A stretch of 64,000 nucleotides of DNA, from the NCBI GenBank assembly GCA_037953625.1, contig CM075652.1, positions 70,771,501 to 70,835,500 on the forward strand, written 5' to 3'. The notes under the pieces are model-generated. The model did no database searches. It had not been told where the DNA came from and saw only the letters and a list, made by a program, of their open reading frames with translations. Below, in pieces: positions 10,297-20,904 of the stretch. This stretch comes from Crotalaria pallida (lineage: Eukaryota; Streptophyta; Magnoliopsida; Fabales; Fabaceae). The translations under genes and the position numbers were made by a program. Each line of letters opens with the position of its first letter. The stretch's first letter is position 1.

Positions 10297-13200
10297 GCAT
10301 CAAAAGAGACATTCTAAATTCAAAATAAGATGCCTTAATGTTCAGTTTTCACATTTTACAATGTCATCATAAAAAGCTGAAAAAAAAGGAGTAAAGAAAA
10401 GTAAAAATATACCTTACTAAGAAGATAAAGGGTCCAGGTCAACACTGAACCAGTGGTCTCATGACCAGCAACCAAGAGAGACAAAAGATCATCCCGTAAT
10501 TGCACACTGGAAACCTATGACATGTAAAACCATCAAATGACATTTAACAACTTGAAGAGCATAAACACAATACCATAAAAGTAGATTATACTAAATTGTG
10601 ATGACTAACAACCAAGAAAAAGAACACCAAAAAGTATAATGATCGTGTGATATGGCATCATTTACAGCAGTGCAGACCCTCACATTTGGGAGTGTAACAA
10701 AATGAAGCAGATAAACTTAATGATTGAGCAATAAGCACAAGCATACAGAAAAAACAAGAAGCCTTCATATCGAATTTTCCCACAACCTAAAGGCTAGCAA
10801 TCAGAAACTATTAGATGGTTGGACTTTTCTCAAAAAGTGACATAAGAAAAGATGTAGAATAAAATACACAATCTTCAGTAAACGATGTAGAAATTACATG
10901 ATGAAATTAACTGGGTTGTTCTTTGATAAATCAGCAACTCAGGTTAAGTAACTTGAACAGTGAGTTTAGTAATCAGACCACAGCCATCAAAGATTTTGTC
11001 CTTCACATCATATTTCTGTCCTTTACATTTCAAAACTATATTTTTATGTGAAACCTCTATCATTATACATTCAGAATATCCAAACCAATTAACTGCATAA
11101 AACAAAATGACTAAAAGCATAGTACATGTCAGCAATAAATTACAAAACATGGCAAACCTCTTCTCTGCTAGCAAGCAAGAACCGGAGGATACTAGGATCA
11201 GCATCATTCACATATTCATCAACATCAATTCTTTCACCCTCAGCCTCTACAATCTCTCTACATTTTTCAATAAGATCTTCAACAGTTTTCCTGATCACAC
11301 CAACAGCTTTTTCAGCCTTTATTTGTCTTGGGATTATTTTACAAAGAAAGTCAATCTGTAACAAAAAAGAATGCAAAAGAAAATTATGGCATTTTCAATG
11401 CCAAAAAGAAATTCAAATCATGAACGGAGGGGGAGAAAGAATTTGCCTTCCAATATGGTAAAAGATCCGTTGAACGAGCCTCAGCCTCTTTCAATGCAGT
11501 GTAAACAGCTTCAATAACAGGACTGTCAGTATTAAGTGCATCAAAGTTGTAGTTGAATACTGATAAACCAATAACATCGAGAGTCAACTGTGAAAACTTG
11601 TCCTCCATGTTAACAGCAGTTCCATTTAGTGCATCAGCTTGTAGCTTCTGCACCAATCTCTCAGCACATCTACAAAATACCCTATCCACTATAATAGACA
11701 AATACCGTTTATGAAGAGATGGTACCACAGCCCTGCGCCTTGCCTAATAAATATCATAAAATAGCTGTATTAAAGAGCCAACTGCCTAAATTAAGCTAAA
11801 ATCATGACAAGAAGCAGAACTAGCACTAACTTAACTAAACGAATACACAGATTTTGCTCTTAAACGGCTATGAAGTAAGGTCAACATGTTATATATGAGA
11901 TAACAGATTGAGAAACAGCTATGAAGTAAGGGCAACGTGTTATATATGAGACAAAAGATTTTGAACATATAGAAGGAAAGGGACTTTCACTTCATGAAAA
12001 AAACAAAATGGGACTTCAAGACACAAAGGAGAAGGAGAAAAATCCAAAAGCTTTATAACATCTTAAGAAACAGAATATGTTGTCAACTTAATGCATTACA
12101 TCTGATTACTTCATATGACTAAAAACTAAAGCACTATCAAAACAGCTCATAGTCTCATACCGCTATGAGAAATTTGAAAACACTCCCAGCATTACTCTTG
12201 GGCAGTTCTATAACCATCTAATTTAATATTTGTAATTTGATCTACAAACATGTATGGCAACCATGGTTATGTAAGGAAGCACATACATTTCACAATAGTA
12301 ATCGTGTCTGTGTCGCACACATATCCGTATTAGACATTTTTTTACCACTTCTAACCATACTCCTTAACATTTTACATTTCCTTTCCCATATCCCCGTGCC
12401 TATGTCGTATTGTATCTATTCGTATTGAAAGTCGCTGAACTAGAAATTCAATTTATAGGGGCAAACCCCTCATAGCGGCTATTTTTTCCATTTATAATAC
12501 CCGAACTCGAGGCTGAAGGGAAACCGAGAGCAATTGTATGCATGTATGGTTATGTGGTACTATGTTACATTTTCATTGGAATAATAATAGGGTCTTGCTA
12601 ACAAGTTGTTAAGGTTACTAGGAATGGTAAATCAATCATAAATTAGCATTGATTACTCTCTCGAAAACCCAAAAAATCACATCTTTCTATAACAATAAAC
12701 CACTTTTAGTATCTTAACAAGGGCCCTAGGGCACTTGTTAGCATTTTCCATAATAAAATACTCCAAAAATATATAAGAACCACTCCTTGCTATAAGCCTA
12801 AAACCAAATATAAAAAAAGTTGAAATTTTCCATTCTATAAATTCATAACATAGGCAAATATTTTTCCCTTTTTAAGGGGATGGGGGTGTTAAGAAATTAC
12901 GCAAAATTTTTCTTAATCAGATTAGTGAGAAAAACGAAATAATAATAATAATAATAATAATAACAACAACAACAACTAAGCTCTTATTATTATGCTGCAT
13001 GTAAACAGAAAAAGGAGAAAATACAAATCTTTCTACCTCTCTTTTCTCTCTCGCACTATTGGAATGCCTAGAAAGTAAAAAACAAAAAACTGTATTTATA
13101 GGTGGAGGTAAGTGTCATCCTCCGTTCATTCTGTTTTTCTATTTTTTAATGATTCTATAATTTTAATGGCTTCCTACTTTTACGAAACCAAAATTAAGGA

Positions 13201-16200
13201 ATGTGTTTCCTTAATTTTCTCTCAACAAAGAATGTCTTTGTTATTTGACCAATTCCAACAATCTCCCACTTGAAGACTGATTTTAATCCGTCTTCACACT
13301 TTGATCAAATGCAATAGTAATGTTATTCTAGACCAACAGAAGTTGAGCACAACTTCAATTTTTCAATGGTTACAACTTTTGTTAACATATCTGCAAGGTT
13401 CTTGCTTTCAAGAATTTTTTTCAATGTTAGCTCCTCATCTTCGGAAGAGTTACTTTCACAACCTTTTCAATGAAGGTCATGAAAGTTCACATCATGATCA
13501 GATAGTCACTAGAGAAGGGGACCAAAATCATACCTTTTACCGTAGAATTAGGGAGACTGAGGTAAAAGAGGCATTGAGAAGGATGGATAATGGTAAAGCG
13601 GTTGGTCCGGATAGTATCCCCATTGAGGTATGGAAAACCTTGGGAGAGAGGGGCATCAGTTGGCTCACCAAGTTGTTTAATGAGATCTTAAGATCCAAGA
13701 AGATGCCGGACGAGTGGAGGAGGAGCACTTTAATCCCTATCTACAAGAACAAAGGTGACATACAGGATTGTGCGAATTATAGAGGGATTAAGCTTATGAG
13801 TCATACCATGAAACTTTGGGAAAGGGTGATAGAGCGAAGATTGAGACAGGAGACTCATGTTACTGAGAATCAATTTGGCTTCATGCCGGGGAGATCAACT
13901 ATGGAGGCAATATACTTACTGCGCCGGTTGATGGAGGAATACCGGAGGCAACAAAAGGATCTACATATGGTTTTTATTGATCTGGAGAAAACTTATGATA
14001 GAGTGCCTAGAGAGGTACTATGGAGGGCTCTCGACAAGAAAGGGGTGCGTGTTGCCTATATTAGAGCCATTAAGGATATGTATGACGGGGTCAAGACGAG
14101 CGTGAGGACACAAAGTGGGATTTCAGAGGATTTTCCCATCTCGATAGGTCTACACCAAGGGTCAAGTTTGAGCCCCTACCTCTTTACATTGGTCTTGGAT
14201 GTGCTTACGGAACATGTCCAAGAACCAGTGCCCAAATGCATGCTCTTTGCGGATGATATTGTGCTTATTGGGGATACTAGAGAGGAAATAAATGGGAAGA
14301 TTGAAATGTGGAGACAAGCTTTAGAAAGGTCTGGATTCCGGATAAGTCGAAGCAAGACAGAGTATATGGAGTGTAATTTTAGCAAGAGGTACGTGGGCCT
14401 TACTCGGGAGGTGAAGGTTGGAGAGCATGTCTTAGCACAAGTCCCGAAGTTTAAGTATCTTGGTTCTATCTTACAGCAGGATGCAGAAATAGAAGGGGAT
14501 GTAAATCATAGGATTCAAGCAGGGTGGATGAAATGGAGGAGTGCCTCGGGCGTGTTATGTGATAAGAAGGTACCACTTAAACTTAAAGGAAGGTTCTACC
14601 GCACTGCTGTAAGACCGGCGATGTTATATGGAACAGAGTGTTGGGCGGCAAAGGGCACACAAGAGAATAAACTTCATGTTGCAGAGATGAGGATGTTGCG
14701 GTGGATGAGTGGGCATACCAGACAAGATCGGATTAGAAATGAGTATATTCGAGAAAAAGTTAGGGTTGCTCCTATTGTTGAAAAAATGGTTGAATCTCGT
14801 CTTAGGTGGTTTGGGCATGTGTGGAGGAGACCGGTGGAAGCCTCGGTTAGGAGGGTAGACCAAATGGAGGGTACTACAAGGGCTAGAGGAAGAGGAAGAC
14901 CTAGAAAAACTATAGGCGAAACAATTGAGAAGGATATGGCAATCAATGCCTTATCAAAAGACATGATTTATGATAGGCCTTTATGGCGTCGTTTGATCCA
15001 TGTAGCCGACCCTACCTAGTGGGACAAAGGCTTAGTTGTTGTTGTTGTTAGCTCCTCATCTTCAAACAAAGATCTAATGAAGTGATAACGAAGTCCAATG
15101 TGTTTTGTGCTAGAATGAAATGTTGAATTCTTTGCCAGATGTATCGCACTCTGACTGTCACTGTGCAAAACACTCTTTTCTTGAATGAATCCCAACTCTG
15201 TTAACAGACCCTGAAGCCATATTAATTCTTTGCTGGCTTCTGTTACTGCTATATACTCAGCTTCTGTAGTGGATAGGGCAACGATCTTTTGTACTTGTGA
15301 CATCCAACTAACAGCTGTAGTACCAACAGTGAAAATGTAACCGGTGGTACTTCTTCAATGATCTACTTCACCACCGAAGTCCGCATCTACGTAACCTTGT
15401 ACATTTAACTCTCTTTTGCTAAAGCACAAACACTTCTCTATAGTGCCTCGTAGATACCTCAAAATCCATTTAACTGCTTCCCAATGAGCTTTACCTAGAT
15501 TTGACATAAACCTACTAACAACTCCCATTGCATGACCAATGTCTGGCCTTGAAATTTGTATTAAAGAGAAGGCCCTCTTTCTTCTGACCATTGCATACAT
15601 CAAACTTCCAACAGCTGAAACATACGGAATCTTAGCCATGAACTCCTTGTCTTCCTCCAGCTGAGGGGACTAATCTTTAGACAGACGAAAATGGCTTGCC
15701 AAAGGTGTGCTAACTGCTTTAGCGTCGCTCATGTTGAATCTCTGCAAAACACTGTTGATATACTCTGCCTGAGATAATTGCAAAATACCTTTTTGCTTAT
15801 CTCTCATGATTTGCATTCCAAGGATCCTTTTTGCTGGACCTAAATCCTTCATATCAAATTCTTTTGACAATTGTTGCTTCAAGCTTCTGATCTTGTCCAT
15901 ATCTAAACCGGCTACTAACATATCGTCAACATAAAGTAGCAAAATGATATAACTGGACTTATATCTCTTGAAGAAACAACAGTGGTCGACATTACACTTC
16001 TGGAAACCTTCCTTGTTCATGAAGCTTTCAAACTTCTTGTACCATTGTCTTCGAGCTTGTTTCAAACCATACAAACTTTTCTTTAATCTGCACACCATGT
16101 TCTTTTTCTTTTCTTCTAAGAAACCTTCAGGTTGATGCATGTAAATCTCCTCATCTAAGTCTCCATGAAGAAATGCGGTTTTCACATCTAGTTGCTCAAG

Positions 16201-18958
16201 GTACAGTCCTTCACTGGCAACGATACTTAAAACAGATCTTATAGTATTGAGCTTCACAACTGGAGCAAAAATTTCAGTGTAATCAACTCCTTCTTTTTGC
16301 TGAAATCCTTTAACAACTAGTCGAGCTTTGTATCTTTTGGATCCATCATGATCTTCTTTCACCCGATACACCTATTTGTTATGAAGTGCCTTTTTCCCAG
16401 TAGGTAACTTTACTAGCTCCCATGTTTGATTGGATATTAAAAACTTCATCTCATCTTTCATGGCAAGCTCCCACTTACTGGCGTCTGTTGTCTGACATGC
16501 TTCCTCGTAGTTCTCAGGCTCCCCTGCATCGGTTAACAATATATAATTAAAATATTTTCTGTTAGGCACGTGAGGTCGAGAGGACCTTCTTAAAAAAAGA
16601 GCTGGAATATGAAACTCTGGTGTGTCAAGTTTTTCATCGTCATTATTTTCAATTGATTATTCTGGCTGAGGAGTCTCAAATTCAGGAGTTTCTGGGACAT
16701 CATCCACCTCTGCATACGCTAGCCTACTCTGTTTTGAGTTTTTAGTGCATGTGTTATCCCTATCTTTGTACATCACTCTTTCATTGAAGATCACATCTCT
16801 ACTACGAATCACCTTTTTGTTTTCATTATCCCATAATCTGTAGCCAAAATCATCTTCACCATAACCAATGAAAGTGCACTTCTTCGATTTAGGATCAAGC
16901 TTATTTCTACCTTGATCACTAATGTGCACATATGCTACACAACCGAAAACTCTAAGATGTGAGAGTTTTACCTCTTTTTGACTCCATACCTCTTCTGGTA
17001 TTTTGTGCTCCAATGGAACCGAAGGACCTCGGTTGATTAAGTAAGTTGCTGTGTTGATTTCCGTCAACGTTTGATTCATACGCTCTGCCACACCATTGTG
17101 TTGAGGCATACCTGGCACAGTCCTCCCCATTCTGATCCCGTGCTCATAGCAAAACTTCTTAAATCCGGTGTCTTCGTATTCACCACTATTATTGGTCCTA
17201 AGCTTTTTGATCTTCAATCCTGTTTCATTTTCTACCATGGCTTTCCAAATCTTGAAAGCCTCAAATACTTCAGACTCATGTTTTAAAAAATATACTCATA
17301 CCTGCCTAGAGTGATCATCAATAAAAGTCACGAAGTATTGTTTCCCACCAATGGATGGAACTGTCGTTGGTCCCCAAACATCAGAGTGAACTAACTCGAG
17401 TCTCTCCTTCTTCGAGGTTTTTCCACTTGTCTGAAAGCTAACTTTTTCTGCTTTCCAAGTATACAGTCTTCACATATGTCAATTTCTATTGACCGAAGAC
17501 TTGGTAGCTTACCCTTTGAGTGCATGATCTTCATCCCTTTCTTACTCATATGGCCTAATCTTTGGTGCCATAGATTGGGATTTTCATTTGTTGCAACTGC
17601 AATCAAATGACTTGCTCCAGCTGTCTTGTAAAGAGTACCACTCTTTCTACCACGACCAATTGTCACTACACCCTTTGAAATTTTTCAATGATCTCCATGG
17701 AAGACTGTTGTATAGCCTTCACTGGTCTACTGAGATTAAGTTATTTGTCAACTCGGGAATATGTCTAACATTTTTTAATTCCCATATAGACCCATTTAAC
17801 TTAATCGTAACTACACCTCTACCCACAATCTCACAAGATTGTTCATTACCAAGGTACACTTTACCAAAGTTACCGGGGACATAATTCTGAAATAAATTTT
17901 TTTGTGAAGCGGCATGAAAAGATGCTCCAGAGTCTAATATCCAAGACTCTTCCTTGTTCTCTAAAGAACATATCAACGCAAGACTCTTCCTTGTTCTCTA
18001 AAGAACATATCAACGCATCATCTCCTCCTGAGGTAAAAGCAACATTTGCCTCTCTTTTCATGGTTTGATTCTTCGGTGCACTCCTGCACTGATTCTTGTA
18101 GTGTCCGGTCTTTCCGCAATTCCAACACTCAATTGTCTTTGAACTTTGAAGACTACGATGATTCTTGGATCTGGACCTTCTCTCCTTGGATTTATCACGT
18201 CCATTTCCTCTTGTTAAATTTCTCCCTCTTGACTCTGTATTTAAAACTGAAGAGGTTGAAGATTCACCCGACTCTCTCCGTCGAATCTCTTCACTAAGAA
18301 CTAGATCACGAACATCGTTGAACTTCAACTTATTGCTTCCTGACAAGCTACTCACAGCTGTGACATTAGCGTTCCAACTTTTTGGTAGGGAAGACAAAAG
18401 TATCAATGCTTGTACTTCCTCATCAAATTCGATTCCAACTGAACTCAATTGGGTTGTGACTACATAGAATTCATTGAGATGTTGAGCCACCGATGCACCT
18501 TCTGTCATCCGCAAATTAAATAGCCGCCTTATTAAATGAACTGTGTTTGAAGCTGACGGCTTTTCATACATATTAGAAAGAGTCGCCATAAGACCTGCCG
18601 TGGTAATTTCTTTTGCAATATTAAAGCAACATTGCGGGATAACGTCAATCGGATAACTCCAAGGGCTTGTCTGTCGAGAAGAGCCCAATCTTCATCTTTC
18701 ATGCCCTCTGGTTTGCTTCCTGAGAAAGGTTGATACAATTTTTTCTGATACAAATAATCCTCTATCTGGATCTTCCAAAAGCCAAAGTCCTCACCATCAA
18801 ACTTATCAATTTTCACCTTTCCTTCTTCTGCAGCCATTTCTCCCGCTCAAATCTGACTCCCTTTGAACTGACTATTGTAAGAATAACAACTGGCTCTTGA
18901 TACCAATTGTTGAGAAATTACGCAAAATTTCTCTTAATCAGATTAGTGAGAAAAACGA

Positions 18959-18990
<32 letters not shown>

Positions 18991-20904
18991 CAACAACAAT
19001 TAAGCTCTTATTATTATGCTGCATGTAAACAGAAAAAGGAGAAAATACAAATCTTTCTACCTCTCTTTTCTCTCTCGCACTATTGAAATGCCTAGAAAGT
19101 AAAAAACAAAAATCTGTATTTATAGGTGGAGGTAAGTGTCATCCTCCGTTCATTCTGTTTTTCTATTTTTTAATTTTTCTATAATTTTAATGGCTTCCTA
19201 CTTTTAAGAAACCAAAACTAAGAAATATGTTTCCTTAATTTTCTCTCAACAAAGAATGTTTTTGTTATTTGACCAATTCCAACGGGGGAAGAAGTAGTCC
19301 TGAGGTTTAAACTCGGGCGTATGTCCCACAGCGCTACCAACTGAGATGACTCTCAGTGACAAATTCATAAAAACGAATTAAGTAAATTAAGGGTTTGTTT
19401 GGATTGATGGTATTGAATGGAGTGAGATGGGGTGGAATGGAAAGTAAACTCATTCCATTGTTTGGATTACATTAAAAATGATGGAGTGGAATGGATGATA
19501 ATGGTATAGATTCCATCCAATACCACCAAAACCTCATTTTTCATTCCCCCCAAAATTGGAGGGTTTATGATGGAATCTATTTTTATCTTTTATAATTATT
19601 TAATACCCATTTTAGCCTTAAAAGAAAAACTTTATATATTCCACTGCTAACGCTGTAGTACTCTCCTGTATAACGTTATATATCACTGTTATACCTATAT
19701 TCCACTGCTAACGTTATATATCAGCAAGGAAGAACTTTTACAAGAGCATAGTGTTACTCTCCTGTATAATTAGTATTACATAGGTACTATAACCCTGTGG
19801 TAGTCTCCTGCATAATTAGAATATATAAATACTATGTTCAAAAATGATGCTATTTTTTTCTTAGAATCTACCATGTTTTTTTTTACAATTATTCTTTTGT
19901 TATCAGATGATGATAAGTCCTTTTTTCCTGGTTTAGGAAAGAAAAAAATTGACTAGTAGTTACAGATAATTACAAGATGTAAAATAAAATAGAAAATAAA
20001 TTAATAAAAGAATAGATAAAGAGATAACGTAGTATTATAAAAAAAAATACCGTAAGTTTGTTGATAATTTGAAACTTGAAAAGTTAAAACAGAGTCAATA
20101 CTTCAACAAAATTAAGGGTAATATGGGAATAATAATATTGTAAGTGTTATCATTTCATCCCTTATCCAAACAATGGAATAGGAATTTTGTTCCATTCCAT
20201 CATAAAATAACCAAACAATGGAATGGTAATTTTATACTATTCCATTCCACCCCACCTCATTCCATTCTATTTGATTCCATTCCGCTCCATTTATTATTGG
20301 ATATCCAAACATAGCCTAAGAGTCAGGCCAATGAAGAACTAAAAATTTGGCATTTTCCACAATCATCAGTGATTAGAATTCACCATAACCAGAAAGATTA
20401 AAGATATGATGTTGAAAAACAGAACATTACCGTCCAGAGTGGACCTTCAGCAATAGCAAAACCAGACCCAAACAAAAACTCAGAGACCTCAGCAACGAGA
20501 CCCTTAGCATACTTCCCATAATTCTTGAGCACGTGTTTGGCAATGGCAGGATCACTAACCACCACAAAGTTTCTGGGCCCCGCAGCCAAACGGTAAATGG
20601 GGCCATACTCATTCATCCACTTGAACAGTGGCAGAAAAAGAGCACCGCCAAGAAGATCAGACACGTCATCAAGCTTGGCATTTGCTAATGGAATGCCGGA
20701 ATTGTCCTTGCCAGAGGTAAGTGTTCTGGAAAGGGAGGTGAGCCAGTCTGGGCTGACCCATGAGCTTTGTTTGGTTGGGGTGTTGGGGTTTTTGTCTATG
20801 GAGGATTTGAGTGTGAAAGAGTGAAGTGGATAAGGTTTTGGAGGGAGAGGTTTGTGGAGGGGAGGGAAGGGGGAGAGAGAAGGGAGAGAGAGGGGAGAAG
20901 GCAT
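2939..20904 (-). CDS. LUT1: Carotenoid epsilon-ring hydroxylase, cytochrome P450 CYP97C1 (LUT1)
   Basis: Nine exons join to 1596 nt (531 aa plus stop): 20904-20431, 11743-11447, 11355-11158, 10514-10413, 10154-10014, 9227-9120, 7939-7857, 7589-7427, 2968-2939. All phases agree, and the length is close to the family norm (about 540). The N-terminus is a Ser/Pro-rich plastid transit peptide followed by SWVSPDWLTSL and KLDDVSDLLGGALFLPL. P450 marks are: I-helix AGHETT (339-344), E395..R398 in the ExxR motif, PERF at 450-453, and the heme loop FSGGPRKCVGD with Cys479. The protein ends GATIHTTNGLYMKLSRR, which points to CYP97C1 and not CYP97A3. The family hydroxylates the epsilon ring of zeinoxanthin/alpha-carotene to give lutein at the plastid envelope/thylakoid. 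Intron 2 uses a GC donor. Introns 1 (8687 nt) and 8 (4458 nt) are full of transposons, but every splice site and the reading frame look intact, so the gene is probably functional. Confidence 0.95.
3440..3541. mobile_element. CACTA (En/Spm-like) element end in LUT1 intron 8
   Basis: The reverse strand of 3525-3541 reads CACTATAAGAAAAACCC, a typical CACTA terminal inverted repeat. Inside it lie repeated GCAACGAC/GTCGTTGC motifs in both orientations (3465-3520), which are typical subterminal repeats that transposase binds. No matching left end was found, so this is a truncated end. Confidence 0.6.
4323..5342. mobile_element. Foldback MULE-type MITE in LUT1 intron 8
   Basis: Two arms of about 450 bp (4323-4790 and about 4875-5342) are near-perfect reverse complements, separated by only about 85 bp. 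Landmarks are TCAGGTGCCC at the left end and GGGCACCTGA at the right. The shared internal tract TACGATCGTTTTGACATAAA (right arm, 5052-5071) has a close counterpart in the left arm. A perfect 9-bp duplication, aactaatta, flanks it (4314-4322, 5343-5351). The two 60-codon ORFs found in opposite arms are the same sequence mirrored and are not genes. The element is transcribed as part of the LUT1 pre-mRNA, so a long hairpin could form. Confidence 0.9.
5389..5717. mobile_element. Stowaway-like MITE
   Basis: Starts CTCCTCCATCCCTTAACTCT and ends with the complement ...TTAAGGAACGGAGGGAG, flanked by TA on both sides (5387-5388 and 5718-5719). The CTCCCTCCGTTCC end and TA target are hallmarks of Tc1/mariner Stowaway MITEs. 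It is 329 bp, non-coding, and only 46 bp from the foldback MULE. Confidence 0.8.
5745..6262. mobile_element. MULE-like TIR element in LUT1 intron 8
   Basis: Inverted arms of about 155 bp share TTTAGTCCCTGAACTTAGGT and a CAAAGTTTAGGGAC-type tract. The centre is AT-rich and has no ORF. The ends resemble the Pack-MULE family, but I could not find a clean 9-bp target duplication, so the boundaries are approximate. Confidence 0.6.
8561..8893. mobile_element. Small TIR element in LUT1 intron 6
   Basis: The left end (AGATATGTTTTTGGTCCCTA) is matched by the inverted right end (TTAAGGGACCCAAAACATAT). The element is about 330 bp, with an imperfect flanking repeat around 'tttaaac'. The 75-codon ORF inside (8672-8899) overlaps the TIR and is not supported as a gene. 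Confidence 0.5.
10261..10293. repeat. (AT)n microsatellite in LUT1 intron 4
   Basis: A run of sixteen AT units lies 119 nt upstream (+ strand coordinates) of exon 4's donor. It should be polymorphic in length. Confidence 0.9.
12590..12749. mobile_element. Short MULE-like MITE in LUT1 intron 1
   Basis: The left end GGGTCTTGCTAACAAGTT is mirrored by the right end (reverse strand GGAAAATGCTAACAAGTG). It is 160 bp long. Flanks are ataataata and ataataaaa, an 8/9 match to a 9-bp duplication. A related fragment occurs near 3205-3250. Confidence 0.55.
12887..13260 (-). repeat. Copia 3' LTR
   Basis: 374 bp, about 97% like the 5' LTR by eye. It shares the (AAT)n-(AAC)n block and the TGTTG...CAACA ends. 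The adjacent internal bases, minus-strand AAGTGGGAGAT at 13261-13271, form the polypurine tract that primes plus-strand DNA. Confidence 0.9.
13443..15045 (+). mobile_element. 5'-truncated RTE-type LINE inserted into the copia element
   Basis: The insert lies in the opposite orientation to copia and LUT1. It is flanked by an 18-bp direct repeat, tgttagctcctcatcttc (13425-13442 and 15046-15063), though a few bases overlap the simple tail. It starts inside the RT region, has no endonuclease, and ends in a short (TTG)n tail right after the stop codon, as plant RTE-type LINEs do. Confidence 0.9.
13446..15019 (+). CDS. LINE reverse transcriptase, intact from truncation point to natural stop
   Basis: An uninterrupted frame encodes the RT fingers/palm and C-terminal domain. 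Visible parts are YFHNLFNEG at the start, GPDSIPIEVWK, an R/K-rich ...NYRGIKLMSHTMKLWERV block, the A motif FIDLEKTYDRVPREVLW, GLHQGSSLSPYLF, and the active site MLFADDIVL. The C-terminal block has RWFGHV and the ending HVADPT. The family copies its own RNA at a nicked target. The frame is also open upstream to 13301, but those codons are antisense copia sequence, so the ATG at 13301 is a chance fusion. Without the endonuclease the copy should not retrotranspose by itself. Confidence 0.85.
15046..17976 (-). pseudogene. Copia pol: protease, integrase, RT, RNase H (broken)
   Basis: Domains in order: protease with ILDSGAS (about 17940); GAG-pre-integrase with WHQRLGH and CEDC (about 17500-17580); integrase core with HSDVWGP, then LRTNNSGEY where LRTDNGGEY is expected, so the second catalytic Asp is Asn; then GMPQHNGVAER with Glu kept. 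RT starts after an in-frame TAG at about 16371, where the conserved Trp of NKWVYR would be. It carries the LYVDDM active site. RNase H follows (LSTTEAEY, LHSDSQSAI, TKHIGLRYHFIR). At least two frameshifts and one stop are visible. The final part resumes beyond the LINE, at 13328-13442, ending at the TAG at 13330-13328. Confidence 0.85.
17944..18017. repeat. 37-bp tandem duplication inside copia
   Basis: Two perfect copies of a 37-bp unit starting agactcttccttgttctcta lie head to tail. Because 37 is not a multiple of three, the duplication shifts the gag-pol frame. Confidence 0.95.
17977..18837 (-). pseudogene. Copia gag
   Basis: From the ATG at 18837 the product begins MAAEEGKVKIDKFDGEDFGF and continues as a UBN2/retrotrans gag domain. 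The frame shifts by one base near 18625, and the rest (NMYEKPSASNTVHLIRRLFN...) follows in another frame. A zinc knuckle, CWNCGKTGHYKNQC (CX2CX4HX4C), lies near 18110-18150. A 37-bp tandem duplication (17944-17980 and 17981-18017) breaks the frame again at the gag-protease junction. Confidence 0.85.
18889..18907 (-). other. Copia primer-binding site
   Basis: Directly inside the 5' LTR the minus strand reads TTGGTATCAAGAGCCAGTT. This matches the 3' end of initiator Met tRNA (TGGTATCAGAGCC) apart from one extra A. Confidence 0.8.
18908..19283 (-). repeat. Copia 5' LTR
   Basis: 376 bp, paired with 12887-13260. It contains an (AAT)n-(AAC)n block and a 'ctgtatttatagg' segment that could serve as a TATA region. 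It ends CAAC directly against the ggggg target repeat. Confidence 0.9.
19289..19366 (-). repeat. tRNA-like/SINE fragment
   Basis: On the minus strand a box-A-like TAGCGCTGTGGG (11 of 12 consensus positions) is followed about 20 bases later by a weaker box-B-like agtttaaacct. This is the layout of a Pol III promoter in a tRNA-derived SINE. It adjoins the copia target repeat. No complete cloverleaf or tail was seen. Confidence 0.4.
19391..20316. mobile_element. Harbinger/Tourist-like MITE in LUT1 intron 1
   Basis: It begins GGGTTTGTTTGGATTGATGG and ends with the complement of GGCTATGTTTGGATATCCAA, flanked by TAA on both sides (19388-19390, 20317-20319). The inner arms repeat GGAATGGAATGG-type text (19415-19520 against 20160-20290). 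The TIR (GGG..TGTTTGG) and 3-bp TAA target fit PIF/Harbinger. It is 926 bp with no transposase, and lies just 115 bp from the exon 1 donor. Confidence 0.8.

Larger units (their letters stand above)
12887..19283 (-). mobile_element. Ty1/copia LTR retrotransposon (Tnt1/Tork-like) in LUT1 intron 1
   Basis: The element lies on the minus strand, the same direction as LUT1. It has LTRs at 18908-19283 (5') and 12887-13260 (3'), with TGTTG...CAACA ends and a 5-bp flanking repeat ggggg (12882-12886, 19284-19288). The order gag, protease, integrase, RT, RNase H is the copia order. A tRNA-iMet-type primer site and a polypurine tract are in place. The LTRs differ at roughly 12 of about 374 positions by eye. 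A LINE interrupts the 3' part. The polyprotein is broken by several lesions, so the copy is dead. Confidence 0.93.

Noticed and set aside
13301..13442. Apparent N-terminal extension of the LINE RT ORF
   Set aside because: These codons are antisense copia pol/3' region; the LINE starts after the target repeat at 13443.
20398..20904. Calling the P450 CYP97A3/LUT5
   Set aside because: The start (SWVSPDWLTSL...) and the C-terminus ending NGLYMKLSRR fit CYP97C1; CYP97A proteins have a longer, different tail.
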